From Sphingobium sp. (lineage in GTDB: Bacteria; Pseudomonadota; Alphaproteobacteria; Sphingomonadales; Sphingomonadaceae): a stretch of 34,357 nucleotides of DNA. Where the stretch lies: positions 1 to 34,357 of the forward strand of contig JAGIAA010000028.1 in the NCBI GenBank assembly GCA_017745115.1, written 5' to 3'. A program made the position numbers and the translations under genes. Positions within the stretch are counted from its first letter, which is position 1. Every line of letters begins with the position of its first letter. Below, in pieces: positions 16,455 to 25,670 of this stretch. The notes under the pieces were generated by a model that saw nothing but the letters and a program-made list of their open reading frames with translations, had not been told where the DNA came from and ran no database searches.

Positions 16455-16580
16455 GGCTGGCCGATAATGCGAGGGAACCGCCCTGTCCAGTTGCGCGGCA
16501 CGGAACGGGAGCAACTTCCTGCTGGCGACACAATCCTTCGACCGCTAAGCATGAGACAAAGTCAACCACAGGAGAGGGAT

Positions 16581-18071
16581 ATGCGCAGGAGCCTGGTCTA
16601 TTTGCTGGTAGGTGCGGCGGCGATGGCCTTGCCCGCAGCTGCGCAGGCGCAGAGCGGCGACGCAGCCAAGTGTGCGGCGCTCGGGCAATCTGGCATTGCG
16701 GGCACGAAGGCTGCAACGGCGAAATGGGTCGAGGCCGACACCGCGAAGGCCATGCCGGCCTATTGCGAGCTCACCGCAACGCTCTCGCCCGTCTCCGGCT
16801 CCAACATCGGCGTCGTCTACCGCCTGCCCGCCAACTGGAACGGCAAGCTGCTGGGCCTGGGCGGCGGCGGCTGGGCCGGCAACGTGACACTGCAGGCGGC
16901 AACCCCGGGCCTCAAGGCCGGCTACGCCACGGCCTCGACCAATGGCGGCCATCCGTCCACTTCGCCCTGGGACACGGAATGGTCGTCCAATCCCGAAGCG
17001 CTGACCGATTTCGCCTATCGCGCGATCAACCAGATGACGGTGGCCGGCAAGGCCGTCGTGCAGGGCTATTATGGCCGCAAGCAGGACAAGGCCTATTTCC
17101 AGGGCTGCTCCACCGGCGGCCGCATGGCGCTCATGGAAGCGCAGCGCTTCCCCGACGACTATGACGCGATCATCGCGCGCGCGCCGGTGTATACGCTGCA
17201 GGTGCAGACCAGCGGCATCTTGCGCAGCATGACGGTCGCGGGAGCCGGTGGCTTTTCGGCCGGCCAAATAAAGCTCGTCAACGAGGCGGTGCTGGGTGCG
17301 TGCGACGCCAAGGACGGGCTCAAGGACGGCCTCATCAACGATCCGGCCCGTTGCAGCTGGAGTCCCAAGGTGCTGACCTGCAAGCCCGGCCAATCCGGCG
17401 ACTCATGTCTCTCGGCCAAGCAGGCGACAGCGCTCGAGACGCTCTATGCCGGCATCAAGGCGCCTGACGGCAGCTATGCGATGCTGCCTTTGAGCCGGGG
17501 CGGGGAGACCGTGTGGAGTGCGTTCATGACGGTCGATGGAACCGGGGTCACGCAGGCATCGGGCGGCGGCATGCCCGGCCTCACGAAGGTGTTCTTCGGC
17601 GACCGCAAGGTCGATTTCAACCAGTTCACGACCAAGGACGTGGTGGAGGCACGGGGCAGCGCCTTCGGCAAGACCTATGAGGCGAACAATCCCGACCTCA
17701 AGCGCTTCATCGCCCATGGCGGCAAGCTGCTGCTCTGGCATGGCGAATCCGATCCCGGCCCGAGCCCGGTCGCGACCGCCGATTATTACCAGCGCGCGCT
17801 CAAGGCGACGCCCGGCGCGGCCAATGCGGTCCGCCTGTTCATGGGGCCCGGCGTCAGCCATTGCGGCGGCGGCCCCGGTGCGGACAGCACCGACGACCTC
17901 ACGGTGCTCGACACATGGGTCACGAGCGGCAAGGCGCCCGAGACGATGATCGCCAGCAAGAACGGCGCACCGCTCAAGCGCCAGCTCTGCGCCTTCCCGA
18001 AGGTCGCCCGCTTCAATGGCAAGGGCGACGCGAACGACCCCGCAAGCTGGGCCTGCGAGGCGCCGAAGTAA
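16581..18071 (+). CDS. Secreted tannase/feruloyl esterase family hydrolase
   Basis: A 496-aa exported alpha/beta hydrolase. The signal peptide MRRSLVYLLVGAAAMALPAA is followed by an AQA-like cleavage site. The tannase family signature is clear: FQGCSTGGRMA holds the nucleophile Ser177 next to Cys176, and the later WHGESDPGPSP (Asp) and SHCGGGPG (His-Cys) complete the CS-D-HC arrangement, in which the two Cys form a disulfide beside the catalytic triad. Family members cleave ester bonds of phenolic acids (tannins, feruloyl esters, chlorogenate, mono-hydroxyethyl terephthalate). The actual ester cannot be told from sequence. ATG 16581 has AGGAGAGGG just upstream. A link to the aromatic-ketone operon about 9 kb away is only thematic. 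Confidence 0.88.
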   Translation: MRRSLVYLLVGAAAMALPAAAQAQSGDAAKCAALGQSGIAGTKAATAKWVEADTAKAMPAYCELTATLSPVSGSNIGVVYRLPANWNGKLLGLGGGGWAGNVTLQAATPGLKAGYATASTNGGHPSTSPWDTEWSSNPEALTDFAYRAINQMTVAGKAVVQGYYGRKQDKAYFQGCSTGGRMALMEAQRFPDDYDAIIARAPVYTLQVQTSGILRSMTVAGAGGFSAGQIKLVNEAVLGACDAKDGLKDGLINDPARCSWSPKVLTCKPGQSGDSCLSAKQATALETLYAGIKAPDGSYAMLPLSRGGETVWSAFMTVDGTGVTQASGGGMPGLTKVFFGDRKVDFNQFTTKDVVEARGSAFGKTYEANNPDLKRFIAHGGKLLLWHGESDPGPSPVATADYYQRALKATPGAANAVRLFMGPGVSHCGGGPGADSTDDLTVLDTWVTSGKAPETMIASKNGAPLKRQLCAFPKVARFNGKGDANDPASWACEAPK

Positions 18072-18096
18072 GTCGAGTAACGCGGGGCGCGTAAAA

Positions 18097-18211
18097 CCTT
18101 CTCCCGCCTGCGGGAGAAGGATACGCAGCCTTGCCGGCTCGCCGGCTAGGCGAAGTTGGATGAGGGTGTGAGAAGAGCCTCACCCTTCCCTCTCCCGCAA
18201 GCGGGAGAGGG
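18097..18211. repeat. Paired CTCCCGC/GCGGGAG palindromes (BIME-like)
   Basis: Two hairpins, CCTTCTCCCGC-CT-GCGGGAGAAGG (18097-18120) and CCCTCTCCCGC-AA-GCGGGAGAGGG (18188-18211), flank a spacer with TGGATGAGGGTG and CCTCACCCTT. This is a repeat type widespread in proteobacterial genomes. It sits between two convergent genes and could end both transcripts. Confidence 0.75.
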
Positions 18212-18219
18212 TCACAAGT

Positions 18220-18810
18220 TCAATCCACCGTAACCGAGGCGACGCGCCCGTCCGTCCAACTGCAGCGAAAGTTGCGCGACCAGCCGTCGGTTGCCCGATA
18301 GCTCGACCGCTGCTCGATCTGGCCGGTCACGTCATAGCCATTGCCGCGCGCGGTCACGCCGTTGATGCCACGTATCTCGGCATAGTTGCTGCCGTTGCTC
18401 GCACGATCGCGAGCGGCGACGGCGCAGGCGTCGACGGCGGCATCCTCTTCCGAACTGACATGGCTCTCGTAGCGCGGTTCGGTCGAGCGGCTGTCGTAGC
18501 GCCTGTCATTGTCGCCATAACGGTCGTCCCGGGGACGCGGCGCGCCATTGTCGTAATAGCCATAATCGTCCGGTGGCGGCGCGTCGTAGCGCCGCTCGGC
18601 CGCTTCCTTCTTCTTTGTCGCCGCCGAAGCGATGGCTGCGAAAATGCCGACAGCGGCGATCACACCGATCACGGTGCCCGCATCGGGCCCGCGATCATGA
18701 TGACGATAACCGCCCTGCCAGCCCCATCCGCGTGCCGCGGCCGGCGTCGCCGCCGTGGCGACGAGAGCGAGGGCGGCAACACCGCCCGTCAGTTTCGATA
18801 AAATGCGCAT
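18220..18810 (-). CDS. Exported Gly/Arg/Tyr-rich protein of unknown function
   Basis: A 196-aa protein. The signal peptide (KLTGGVAALALVATAATPAA, cleavage near AAARG) is followed by GWGWQGGYRHHDRGPDAG, one hydrophobic segment (VIGVIAAVGIFAAIASAATK), a low-complexity Arg/Asp/Tyr/Pro stretch (~70-120), and a conserved-looking C-terminal domain with two Cys (VDACAVAARDRA and FRCSWTDGRV). Similar proteins are common in sphingomonads, but I know no function. ATG 18810 is chosen because it starts the signal peptide and has AAGGA upstream; the longer form would begin at GTG 18831. It lies downstream of the peptidase gene on the same strand. Confidence 0.75.
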   Translation of the reverse strand: MRILSKLTGGVAALALVATAATPAAARGWGWQGGYRHHDRGPDAGTVIGVIAAVGIFAAIASAATKKKEAAERRYDAPPPDDYGYYDNGAPRPRDDRYGDNDRRYDSRSTEPRYESHVSSEEDAAVDACAVAARDRASNGSNYAEIRGINGVTARGNGYDVTGQIEQRSSYRATDGWSRNFRCSWTDGRVASVTVD

Positions 18811-18934
18811 CTTGTGCCCATCCTTGCCCACTTGCCGGCGAGTCTCCGCCGGATCGACCTGAGAATTACCGCCGCCCGGCTGAGCAATGGCTGAATGAAG
18901 GTCGCGGCCCCCGTTCAGCTTCCCGCAGGCCTTC

Positions 18935-21121
18935 TCATTTCGGCCCGATCTTCAGGCCCGTCCAGTAGGCGATGAAGCTGTACATGTCCGAAGCTTCCTC
19001 GATCGTCTTGTCGATGCTCTTGCCGCCGCCATGACCCTCGCCCGTCTCGATGCGGATGAGGTGCGGGCGGTCGCCGATGTTCGCGTTCTGGAGAGCAGCG
19101 GCATATTTGAAGCTGTGCGCGGGGACGACGCGATCGTCGGAGTCCGCGGCGGTGACGAGGATCGCCGGGTAGGACCGGCCGTCCTGGACATTGTGATAGG
19201 GCGAATAGGCCAGCAATGTCTGGAAGTCGGCCTTGCGATCCGGATTGCCATAGTCGTCGAGCCAGTATCGGCCTGCTGTGAACTGGTTGAAGCGCAGCAT
19301 GTCCATGACGCCGACCGAGGGCAACGCCGCGGCGAACAGGTCCGGCCGCTGGTTGAGCACGGCGCCCACGAGCAGGCCGCCATTGGACCGACCCTCGATC
19401 GCCAGTTCGCCCGGGCCGGTGATGCCACGCACCTTCAGATATTCCGCCGCGGCGATGAAATCGTCGAAGACGTTCTGCTTGTTGGCGAGACGCCCGGCGT
19501 CGTGCCAGGCCTTGCCATATTCGCCACCGCCGCGCAGGCCCGCAATCGCCAGCACGCCGCCCTGTTCGATCCAGGCCAGGCGGGTGGGCGAGAAGGTCGG
19601 CGTCACCGACTTGGCGAAGCCGCCATAGCCGTAGAGCAATGTCGGCGCGGGCTTGCCGACCAGATCCTTGCGCCGCACCAGGTAGAGCGGCACCCGCGTG
19701 CCGTCGCGTGAGAGAAAGCTCACCACCTCGGTCACGAACTCGTCCGGATTGAAGGGCAGCCGCGGCGCCGCAAAGGGCGCAATGCTGTTGGTCGCGGTGT
19801 CGAAGCGGTAGATGCGGTCCGGCAGGGTAAAGTCGGAGAAGCGGAAGAAGGTCTCCGAATCGCCGGACCGGCCCAGGAAGCCCGCGCCGGTCCCGAAGCC
19901 TGGGGTCGGGACGCGGCCGATGAACCGGCCATCGAGGTCGGCCAGCTCCGCAGTCACGCGCCCGTCGCCCAGATAAGCCAGGATGAGGCGGTCGCCGACC
20001 AGCGAGGCGCCGACCAGTTCGCGGCCCTGCTGGGCGACGATCTGCACGGGCGCATAGCCGGGATGGGCGGCGTCGAGCGTGACCACGCGCCCGCGCGGTG
20101 CGGTGGCGTCCGTGCGGAAGAGAAGCCGGTCGCCCGTGCTGCCGGCGAAGCTCCAGGCCTGCCCCGCCGCGCGGACCAGCCGGCGGGGCTTCGCCCCTTC
20201 CTGCGTCAGCGAGAGGGTCATGACCTCCTGCGGATCGCTCGTGCCCTCGCTCGACAGGATAAGCAGCCAGCGCCCGTCGTCCGTCACACGCGCCGAGTGG
20301 CGCATGTCCGGTTGGCCGGGCGTCGAGTAGACGAGTTGGTCGCTCGACTGCGGCGTGCCGAGCGCATGATAATATATGCGGTGATCGCCGAGCGACGCGG
20401 GCGTTGCGGCGCTTCGGGCGGGATCGAAGCCGGCGTAGAAAAAGCCCTTGCCGTCCTGGCGCCAGGCAAGGCTCGAATAGCGCGCCCAGTCGATCCGGTC
20501 GGCGAGGGTCTCGCCCGTGTCGACATCGAGCACATGCAGCGTCCGCCAGTCCGATCCCTTGTCCTGCACCGCATAGAGCAGGTAGCGCCCGTCCGCCGAC
20601 GGCTCCCATTGGGCAAGCGCGCTCGATCCGTCGGCGGACAGAGTCCCGGGATCGAGCAGCAGCCGGCCCGCGCCGTTCAAACCCTCGCGCATGAACAAAG
20701 GCGAGAGGTTCTGCAGCCCCGAATTATGCGTATAGAAATAGCGCGCGCCGCCCTTCTTGGGCACGCCGAAGCGCTCATAATCGTAGAGCGCCTTCATCCG
20801 CGCGCGCAGCACGTCCCGGCCCGGCAGGCCGGAGAGATAGGCCTGCGTCACGCCATTTTGCGACGAAATCCAGGATGATACGGCGGGGTCGCTGCGCGCG
20901 TCGTCCTCGAGCCAGCGATAGGGATCCGCGACATTGACGCCGAACTTGGTCTCGACCAGCGGATCGCGCCGCGTTGCCGGATAGGACGGTCCATGGCTTG
21001 CAGCCGCCGAGACGGCCGATCCCCCGGTCGCGTCGCTGACCACTTCTTCGCCGGCCATGGCCGCGGGAGCGGACAGCGCCAGGAACAGGGCCGCACAAGA
21101 TATTCGCAGTGATCGGGTCAT
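18935..21121 (-). CDS. Secreted prolyl oligopeptidase (S9A family)
   Basis: A 728-aa exported serine peptidase cleaving after proline in short peptides. The signal peptide runs MTRSLRISCAALFLALSAPA to a MAG-like site. The N-terminal seven-bladed propeller (~80-450) begins DPYRWLED, typical of S9A. The C-terminal alpha/beta hydrolase domain has GGFAKSVTPTFS, RGGGEYGKAWH, the nucleophile Ser579 in GRSNGG, and His697 in GEGHGGGKS. The length fits the family plus a signal. ATG 21121 is preferred, as AAGG lies 8 nt upstream and the signal peptide starts there; ATG 21139 has no proper spacing. It is probably periplasmic or extracellular. Confidence 0.95.
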   Translation of the reverse strand: MTRSLRISCAALFLALSAPAAMAGEEVVSDATGGSAVSAAASHGPSYPATRRDPLVETKFGVNVADPYRWLEDDARSDPAVSSWISSQNGVTQAYLSGLPGRDVLRARMKALYDYERFGVPKKGGARYFYTHNSGLQNLSPLFMREGLNGAGRLLLDPGTLSADGSSALAQWEPSADGRYLLYAVQDKGSDWRTLHVLDVDTGETLADRIDWARYSSLAWRQDGKGFFYAGFDPARSAATPASLGDHRIYYHALGTPQSSDQLVYSTPGQPDMRHSARVTDDGRWLLILSSEGTSDPQEVMTLSLTQEGAKPRRLVRAAGQAWSFAGSTGDRLLFRTDATAPRGRVVTLDAAHPGYAPVQIVAQQGRELVGASLVGDRLILAYLGDGRVTAELADLDGRFIGRVPTPGFGTGAGFLGRSGDSETFFRFSDFTLPDRIYRFDTATNSIAPFAAPRLPFNPDEFVTEVVSFLSRDGTRVPLYLVRRKDLVGKPAPTLLYGYGGFAKSVTPTFSPTRLAWIEQGGVLAIAGLRGGGEYGKAWHDAGRLANKQNVFDDFIAAAEYLKVRGITGPGELAIEGRSNGGLLVGAVLNQRPDLFAAALPSVGVMDMLRFNQFTAGRYWLDDYGNPDRKADFQTLLAYSPYHNVQDGRSYPAILVTAADSDDRVVPAHSFKYAAALQNANIGDRPHLIRIETGEGHGGGKSIDKTIEEASDMYSFIAYWTGLKIGPK

Positions 21122-21225
21122 GAAGCTGACCTTGGGCATCCTCTCTTTGCCGCCGCTCTAAGCCGTCGCGGTTGCTAATTTCCTAGTCCTTTTCCGGCGG
21201 TTTTTGAAGCTGCCGCAGCCGTAAC

Positions 21226-21254
21226 GAAAAGGGCCCCGCATCGCTGCGAGGCCC
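21226..21254 (-). terminator. Intrinsic terminator after rplQ
   Basis: The minus-strand RNA forms GGGCCUCGCA-GCGA-UGCGGGGCCC (10 bp including one G-U pair, GNRA-type loop) followed by UUUU (21227-21230 on the plus strand as AAAA). It lies 28 bp past the rplQ stop and ends the ribosomal cluster. Confidence 0.85.
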
Positions 21255-21281
21255 TCGAAATTCGCGTGTGACGCAAATGGA

Positions 21282-21707
21282 TCAGGCGGTTTCCAGCTCG
21301 TCCTCATCCGCGCCCTGCACCGGACCCGAATCCTGACCCTTGGCGCTCTCGTCGCGGTCGACCAGCTCGATGATCGCCATGTGCACGGCGTCCGAGGCAC
21401 GGTAACCGGCCTTGATGATGCGCGTGTAGCCGCCGGCGCGGTCCTTGTAGCGCTCGGCCAGCACGTCGAACAGCTTGGTCAGCTGCGTTTCGTCGAGCAG
21501 GCGGGCATGGGCCAAGCGACGGTTCGAGAGACCGCCGCGCTTGGCCAGCGTGATCAGCTTCTCGACATAGGGGCGAAGCTCCTTCGCCTTGGGCACGGTT
21601 GTCTTGATCTGCTCATGCTTGATGAGCGAAGCCGCCATGTTGCGGAACATCGACGTACGATGACCCTCGGTGCGCTGCAGTTTGCGATGACCAACCTTGT
21701 GACGCAT
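21282..21707 (-). CDS. rplQ: Ribosomal protein L17
   Basis: A 141-aa L17 of the large subunit. It opens [20 protein letters not shown] with the conserved [20 protein letters not shown] following. The body matches the bacterial length (127 aa in E. coli), with an extra acidic C-terminal tail (~20 residues, ending ADEDELETA) common in alphaproteobacteria. AAGGAA precedes the ATG. It is the last gene of the alpha operon, after rpoA, followed by a strong terminator. Confidence 0.97.
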   Translation of the reverse strand: MRHKVGHRKLQRTEGHRTSMFRNMAASLIKHEQIKTTVPKAKELRPYVEKLITLAKRGGLSNRRLAHARLLDETQLTKLFDVLAERYKDRAGGYTRIIKAGYRASDAVHMAIIELVDRDESAKGQDSGPVQGADEDELETA

Positions 21708-21747
21708 GCTGTCTTCCTTCGTTCGTTATGGGCCCGTTTGGCCGAGT

Positions 21748-21772
21748 CCCATCAAAATGGCATTTTGATGGG
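21748..21772 (-). repeat. Hairpin between rpoA and rplQ
   Basis: A perfect 11-bp stem CCCATCAAAAT / ATTTTGATGGG with a GGC loop, in the 156-bp rpoA-rplQ gap. It is AT-rich against a GC-rich background and lacks a following T-run. An mRNA processing or attenuation site is possible. Confidence 0.6.
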
Positions 21773-21863
21773 AGCCCTTCCGGTAGCCCGTACCAGGCAG
21801 TGCTCAGGGCGACTGCCAACAGCCCTTGTGGAACCGGCCCGCCCGAAGGCGAGCCGAATCCGA

Positions 21864-22925
21864 TTAGCCGAGAAGCTCTTGCTCGAGCTTCTTGGCGATC
21901 TCTTCGATGTTTTCCGGCGGCCAGCCGGGGATGTCCATGCCGAGGCGCAGACCCATCGAGCTCAGGACTTCCTTGATCTCGTTGAGCGACTTGCGGCCGA
22001 AGTTCGGCGTGCGGAGCATCTCGGCCTCGGTCTTCTGGACCAGGTCGCCGATGTAGATGATGTTGTCGTTCTTGAGGCAGTTGGCCGAACGGACCGACAG
22101 CTCCAGCTCGTCCACCTTCTTGAGCAGGTAGCGGTTGATCTGGTTGGTGTCGCCTTCGCCTTCCTCGGCGGCGGCGCCAGCGGCGCCAGCGCTCGGACCG
22201 GCGGTCGGCAGTGCGTCCTCAAAGTGGACGAAGAGCTGCAGCTGGTCCTGGAGGATACGCGCGGCGTAAGCCACGGCGTCCTCGGGGGTCACGGTGCCAT
22301 CCGTCTCGACCGTCAGGTTGAGGCGGTCATAGTCCAGCTCCTGGCCGATACGGGCGTTCTCGACCTTGTAGGCCACCTGGCGCACCGGCGAATAGAGCGC
22401 ATCGACCGGGATCAGGCCGATCGGCGCATCGGCCGGACGGTTGGCGACGGCCGGGACATAGCCCTTGCCGGTGTTGGCGACGAGTTCCATGTTGAAGCTC
22501 GCGCCCTCGTCGAGGTGGCAGATCACCAGATCCGGGTTCATCACCTGGATGTCGCCCGAGACGGCGATGTCGCCGGCCTTCACTTCGGTCGGGCCGGTTG
22601 CGGAAAGCTGCAGGCGCTTGGGGCCTTCGCCTTCCATCTTGAGCGCGATCTGCTTCACGTTGAGCACGATGTCCGTCACGTCCTCGCGGACGCCGGCCAG
22701 CGAAGAGAACTCATGCAGGACGTTCTCGATCTTGATCGAGGTGACAGCCGCACCCTGCAGCGACGAGAGGAGCACGCGACGCAGAGCGTTGCCGAGCGTG
22801 AGGCCAAAGCCCCGCTCAAGCGGCTCGGCGGTGAAGGTCGCGCGGCGCTTCGGGTCGCCACCAGCCTTGATCTCCAGGCTGTTCGGCTTCTTCAATTCCT
22901 GCCAGTTCTTGATGTTGACAGTCAT
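21864..22925 (-). CDS. rpoA: RNA polymerase alpha subunit
   Basis: A 353-aa alpha subunit. The N-terminal dimerisation domain includes [20 protein letters not shown] and [20 protein letters not shown], the classic alpha-NTD signatures. An Ala/Gly-rich linker (~235-255, with acidic EEGEGDTN) leads to the C-terminal domain with [20 protein letters not shown] and [16 protein letters not shown], which contact UP elements and activators. The length fits alphaproteobacteria. It lies between rpsK and rplQ; rpsD is absent from this position, as usual in the class. Confidence 0.98.
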   Translation of the reverse strand: MTVNIKNWQELKKPNSLEIKAGGDPKRRATFTAEPLERGFGLTLGNALRRVLLSSLQGAAVTSIKIENVLHEFSSLAGVREDVTDIVLNVKQIALKMEGEGPKRLQLSATGPTEVKAGDIAVSGDIQVMNPDLVICHLDEGASFNMELVANTGKGYVPAVANRPADAPIGLIPVDALYSPVRQVAYKVENARIGQELDYDRLNLTVETDGTVTPEDAVAYAARILQDQLQLFVHFEDALPTAGPSAGAAGAAAEEGEGDTNQINRYLLKKVDELELSVRSANCLKNDNIIYIGDLVQKTEAEMLRTPNFGRKSLNEIKEVLSSMGLRLGMDIPGWPPENIEEIAKKLEQELLG

Positions 22926-23043
22926 GTAATTCCCCTGGGTGTTCGGCGGAGGTCCGGTAGGACAGCGACTGTTCCGGTTCCGCCCTGGTCAACTGGTGCG
23001 AGTGCCCCGACCGGCGCCAGGCGCCGACCGGTCCACGGGCGGG

Positions 23044-23433
23044 TCAGACGCGACGGCGCTTGGACGGCCGCACGCCATTGTGCGGGATCGGCGTCACGTC
23101 GCGGATCGAGGTGATGGTGAAACCAACCGCCTGCAACGCACGGAGCGCAGATTCGCGCCCGGAACCCGGGCCCTTCACTTCGACTTCGAGCGTGCGCACG
23201 CCATGTTCGGCGGCCTTGCGACCCGCATCCTCGGCACAGACCTGCGCCGCATAGGGCGTCGACTTACGTGAGCCCTTGAAACCCATCATGCCCGCCGAGG
23301 ACCAGCTGATCGCATTGCCCTGCGCGTCGGTGATGGTGACCATGGTGTTGTTGAAGCTGGCGTTCACATGCGCGACGCCGGCCGAGATGTTCTTGCGTTC
23401 GCGCCTGCGAAGCCGCTGAGGTTCCCGTGCCAT
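23044..23433 (-). CDS. rpsK: Ribosomal protein S11
   Basis: A 129-aa small-subunit platform protein, the same length as E. coli S11. Family features are [40 protein letters not shown] and the C-terminal [16 protein letters not shown]. It is cotranscribed with rpsM upstream (78-bp gap) and rpoA downstream (118-bp gap containing an imperfect GC-rich hairpin around GACCGGCGCCAGGCGCC). Confidence 0.98.
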   Translation of the reverse strand: MAREPQRLRRRERKNISAGVAHVNASFNNTMVTITDAQGNAISWSSAGMMGFKGSRKSTPYAAQVCAEDAGRKAAEHGVRTLEVEVKGPGSGRESALRALQAVGFTITSIRDVTPIPHNGVRPSKRRRV

Positions 23434-23511
23434 GTGCTGATATCCCTATCCGAAATCTGTTTGCTCAAGGGGCGGCGCAAGAGCTGCCGGCCCCGTCGAT
23501 GAAGAAGAAGC

Positions 23512-23880
23512 TTACTTCTTCTTGCCGGCGATCGGCTTGGCCTTGCCCTTGCGGGTGCGCGCATTGGTATGCGTGCGCTGCCCGCGAACCGGCAGACCCT
23601 TGCGGTGACGCAGGCCGCGGTAGCAGGCCAGGTCCATCAGGCGCTTGATGTTCATCGCCGTCTCGCGACGCAGATCGCCCTCGACCGTATAGTCGGCGTC
23701 GATCGCTTCGCGGATCTGAAGAACCTCGGCGTCGCTCAGGTCCTGAACGCGGCGGCTGTGGTCGATGCCCAGCTTGTCGGCAATGGCGGCGGCCGTCTTG
23801 GGGCCGATGCCGTGGATATAGGTGAGCGCGATAATCACGCGCTTGTTGGTCGGGATATTAACGCCCGCAATACGTGCCAT
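23512..23880 (-). CDS. rpsM: Ribosomal protein S13
   Basis: A 122-aa small-subunit head protein that contacts 16S rRNA and L5. It opens [20 protein letters not shown] with GIGPKTA, and has [20 protein letters not shown] and a Lys-rich C-terminus. It is the first gene of the rpsM-rpsK-rpoA-rplQ unit. Unlike the compact arrangement common in proteobacteria, it is separated from adk by an oppositely oriented flippase gene and a 300-bp intergenic region holding its likely promoter. Confidence 0.98.
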   Translation of the reverse strand: MARIAGVNIPTNKRVIIALTYIHGIGPKTAAAIADKLGIDHSRRVQDLSDAEVLQIREAIDADYTVEGDLRRETAMNIKRLMDLACYRGLRHRKGLPVRGQRTHTNARTRKGKAKPIAGKKK

Positions 23881-24180
23881 GTCTTATTCTACTCCTGCTC
23901 CACAGGGCGTCTTGGCCGATGCCCTATCTCGTCGCTTCGAACCCTGGACGCAAAAAGGACGGCGGGCGCACCGGGCGCTGCCGTTTGATCTGGCGTCTCA
24001 GGATCGGCGGGCGTTAGCGTGAGTCGGTTACAGTGTCAACCGCGGAAAGGCTGACGATCCCAGGCTCTGCGGCAGCTTTTCCGAGGTGAGGCGTGGAACG
24101 GGGCAAGATCGAGTAAATATATTGGCTTTATCGCGCCTTCATGCGAATCGGCGGGACGGTCGTCGCGCCGACTTGCCGGA
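23881..24180. other. Divergent intergenic region between rpsM and the flippase gene
   Basis: A 300-bp gene-free stretch. It contains a likely minus-strand promoter for rpsM (24011-24039) and a leader of about 125 nt before the rpsM ATG. It also has an AT-rich patch TAAATATATTGGCTTTATC (24114-24132) that may hold a -10 element (TATATT, 24118-24123) for the plus-strand flippase gene; no convincing -35 partner is seen. I see no RNA gene or small ORF with support. Confidence 0.6.
24011..24039 (-). promoter_or_regulatory. Likely promoter of the rpsM-rpsK-rpoA-rplQ unit
   Basis: On the minus strand a perfect -35 hexamer TTGACA (24039-24034) lies 17 bp from TAACGC (24016-24011), a weak -10. The leader to the rpsM start would be about 125 nt. 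The -35 and spacing are what an RpoD promoter shows; the poor -10 lowers confidence. Confidence 0.55.
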
Positions 24181-25599
24181 ATGGAGGGCGAATTCTTGGT
24201 GCTAATGTCGGGGAAGGACATCGGAAACCGCGTTCGCGGCCTTGTCAGCGACGCAAGGGGGCGCATCACCGGCGACTCGCTACAGGGCAAGGTGATCCGC
24301 AACGCGGGCTGGGTCGGTATCGGCTATGGCGCCGACATGGCTGTGCGCTTCGCCTCCAGCCTTATCCTTACCCGCCTGCTCGATCCCAGCGCCTTCGGCC
24401 TCATCACCACGGTCACGGTGTTCCTGATGGTCGCCGTCATGGTCTCGGATCTCGGCGTCCAGACGTTGATCCTCACCGACAGCCGCGCCGACGACGAGGG
24501 ATTTCTCGGCACGCTCTTTACGATCCACGTCATCCGCGGCTTCATTCTGACCATCGTGCTCGCGCTTGTCGCGTTCGGTTGGTACATGGCCCTGCAACAC
24601 GGCATGATTCCGCCATCGAGCAGCTATGCCGATCCGCTGCTGCCGCAATTGCTGGGGCTGCTGAGCTTCACCCTGCTCCTGCAAGGCTTCTCCAGCCTCA
24701 ACGAACACCGCATGATCCGCCATCTTGATCGGGGCCCGATCGCGCGGCTCGACATCGTCCTGCGCATCGGCACGACGATCCTCAATGTCCTGCTGGTCTG
24801 GCTCTTCCGTTCAGTCTGGATGATCGCGATCACCATGGTGGTCCAGGCCGTCGCCCGCACGGTCCTGACGCATATCTACCTGACCGGCCCCAAGATGACT
24901 TTCCGGATCGATTGGAAGGAAATCAAAGGCGTCCTGCTGCTCTCGCGCTGGGTTGCCGTCAATTCCGCGCTCTATGTCGCGGCGTCATCGGCGGACAAGT
25001 TGGTCATCGGCGCGGGCTTCGACCTCGACACGCTCGGCGTCTATTCGATCGCCTTCACCCTCTTCTCAAGCGCGGTGACGCTGATCGAGAAGCTGCAGGC
25101 AGAGATGGGCATTCCAGTCCTCAACGCTCTGCTGGAGAAGCCGGCCGACGAGATGAAGCGGGCCTATTACAAGTTCCGGCTCCCGATGGACCTGTATTGC
25201 GCCGTGGCCGGCCTCGGGATGGTGCTGCTTGGCCCGCTCTTCTTCAGGATCGCCTATCCCGCGAACTATGGGATGGGAGGCGCCTTCCTCGCCCTGCTCG
25301 GTATCAAGGTGATCCTGATGCCGATCCTCCTCTCGGGCAACTTCATCTATGCCCGCCGTCGCTACCGCCTGATGTCCTTTATCGGCCTGCTGCGCACCGG
25401 CATCTACATCACTGCGCTTCTGACGGCGGTCTGGCTCCAATCCATTCATCTCGCGGTCTTCATCATCGCACTTGAAAAGGTGCCGGAGATTGCCCTTTAT
25501 TTCGCGATCTCTCGGACCGGCATTCCCTTCAGCATGAGGCGCGACGGCCTGCTGATCGGACTCGCCGCGGCGTCCATCCTCTATCTCTCGATTATCTGA
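24181..25599 (+). CDS. Polysaccharide flippase (MOP/Wzx-like family)
   Basis: A 472-aa polytopic membrane protein of the oligosaccharide flippase family with about 12 hydrophobic segments. Typical features are GWVGIGYGADMAVRFASSLI and LTRLLDPSAFGLITTVTVFL in the first two helices, and DLGVQTLILTDSR after them. It would move lipid-linked glycan units across the inner membrane. No glycosyltransferases adjoin it. It runs opposite to the ribosomal genes on both sides. The start is uncertain: ATG 24181 is given, but GTG 24199 or TTG 24196 lie 7-10 nt after GGAGGG (24183-24188) and are good alternatives. Confidence 0.85.
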   Translation: MEGEFLVLMSGKDIGNRVRGLVSDARGRITGDSLQGKVIRNAGWVGIGYGADMAVRFASSLILTRLLDPSAFGLITTVTVFLMVAVMVSDLGVQTLILTDSRADDEGFLGTLFTIHVIRGFILTIVLALVAFGWYMALQHGMIPPSSSYADPLLPQLLGLLSFTLLLQGFSSLNEHRMIRHLDRGPIARLDIVLRIGTTILNVLLVWLFRSVWMIAITMVVQAVARTVLTHIYLTGPKMTFRIDWKEIKGVLLLSRWVAVNSALYVAASSADKLVIGAGFDLDTLGVYSIAFTLFSSAVTLIEKLQAEMGIPVLNALLEKPADEMKRAYYKFRLPMDLYCAVAGLGMVLLGPLFFRIAYPANYGMGGAFLALLGIKVILMPILLSGNFIYARRRYRLMSFIGLLRTGIYITALLTAVWLQSIHLAVFIIALEKVPEIALYFAISRTGIPFSMRRDGLLIGLAAASILYLSII

Positions 25600-25616
25600 G
25601 ACGGCAGGACCCACTC

Positions 25617-25646
25617 GCGCCTGTCGTCGGGCGCGGCCCCGTTCTT
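25617..25646 (+). terminator. Possible terminator after the flippase gene
   Basis: GCGCCT-GTCGTC-GGGCGC (25617-25634, 6 bp with one G-T wobble) is followed after 6 bases by GTTCTTT. The stem is short, so this is a weak call. It lies between the convergent ends of the flippase gene and adk. Confidence 0.3.
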
Positions 25647-25670
25647 TCCAAATGGGGAAAGCCGCTCGGC

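Noticed and set aside
22926..23043. Absence of rpsD between rpsK and rpoA
   Set aside because: Usual for alphaproteobacteria, so not a deletion.
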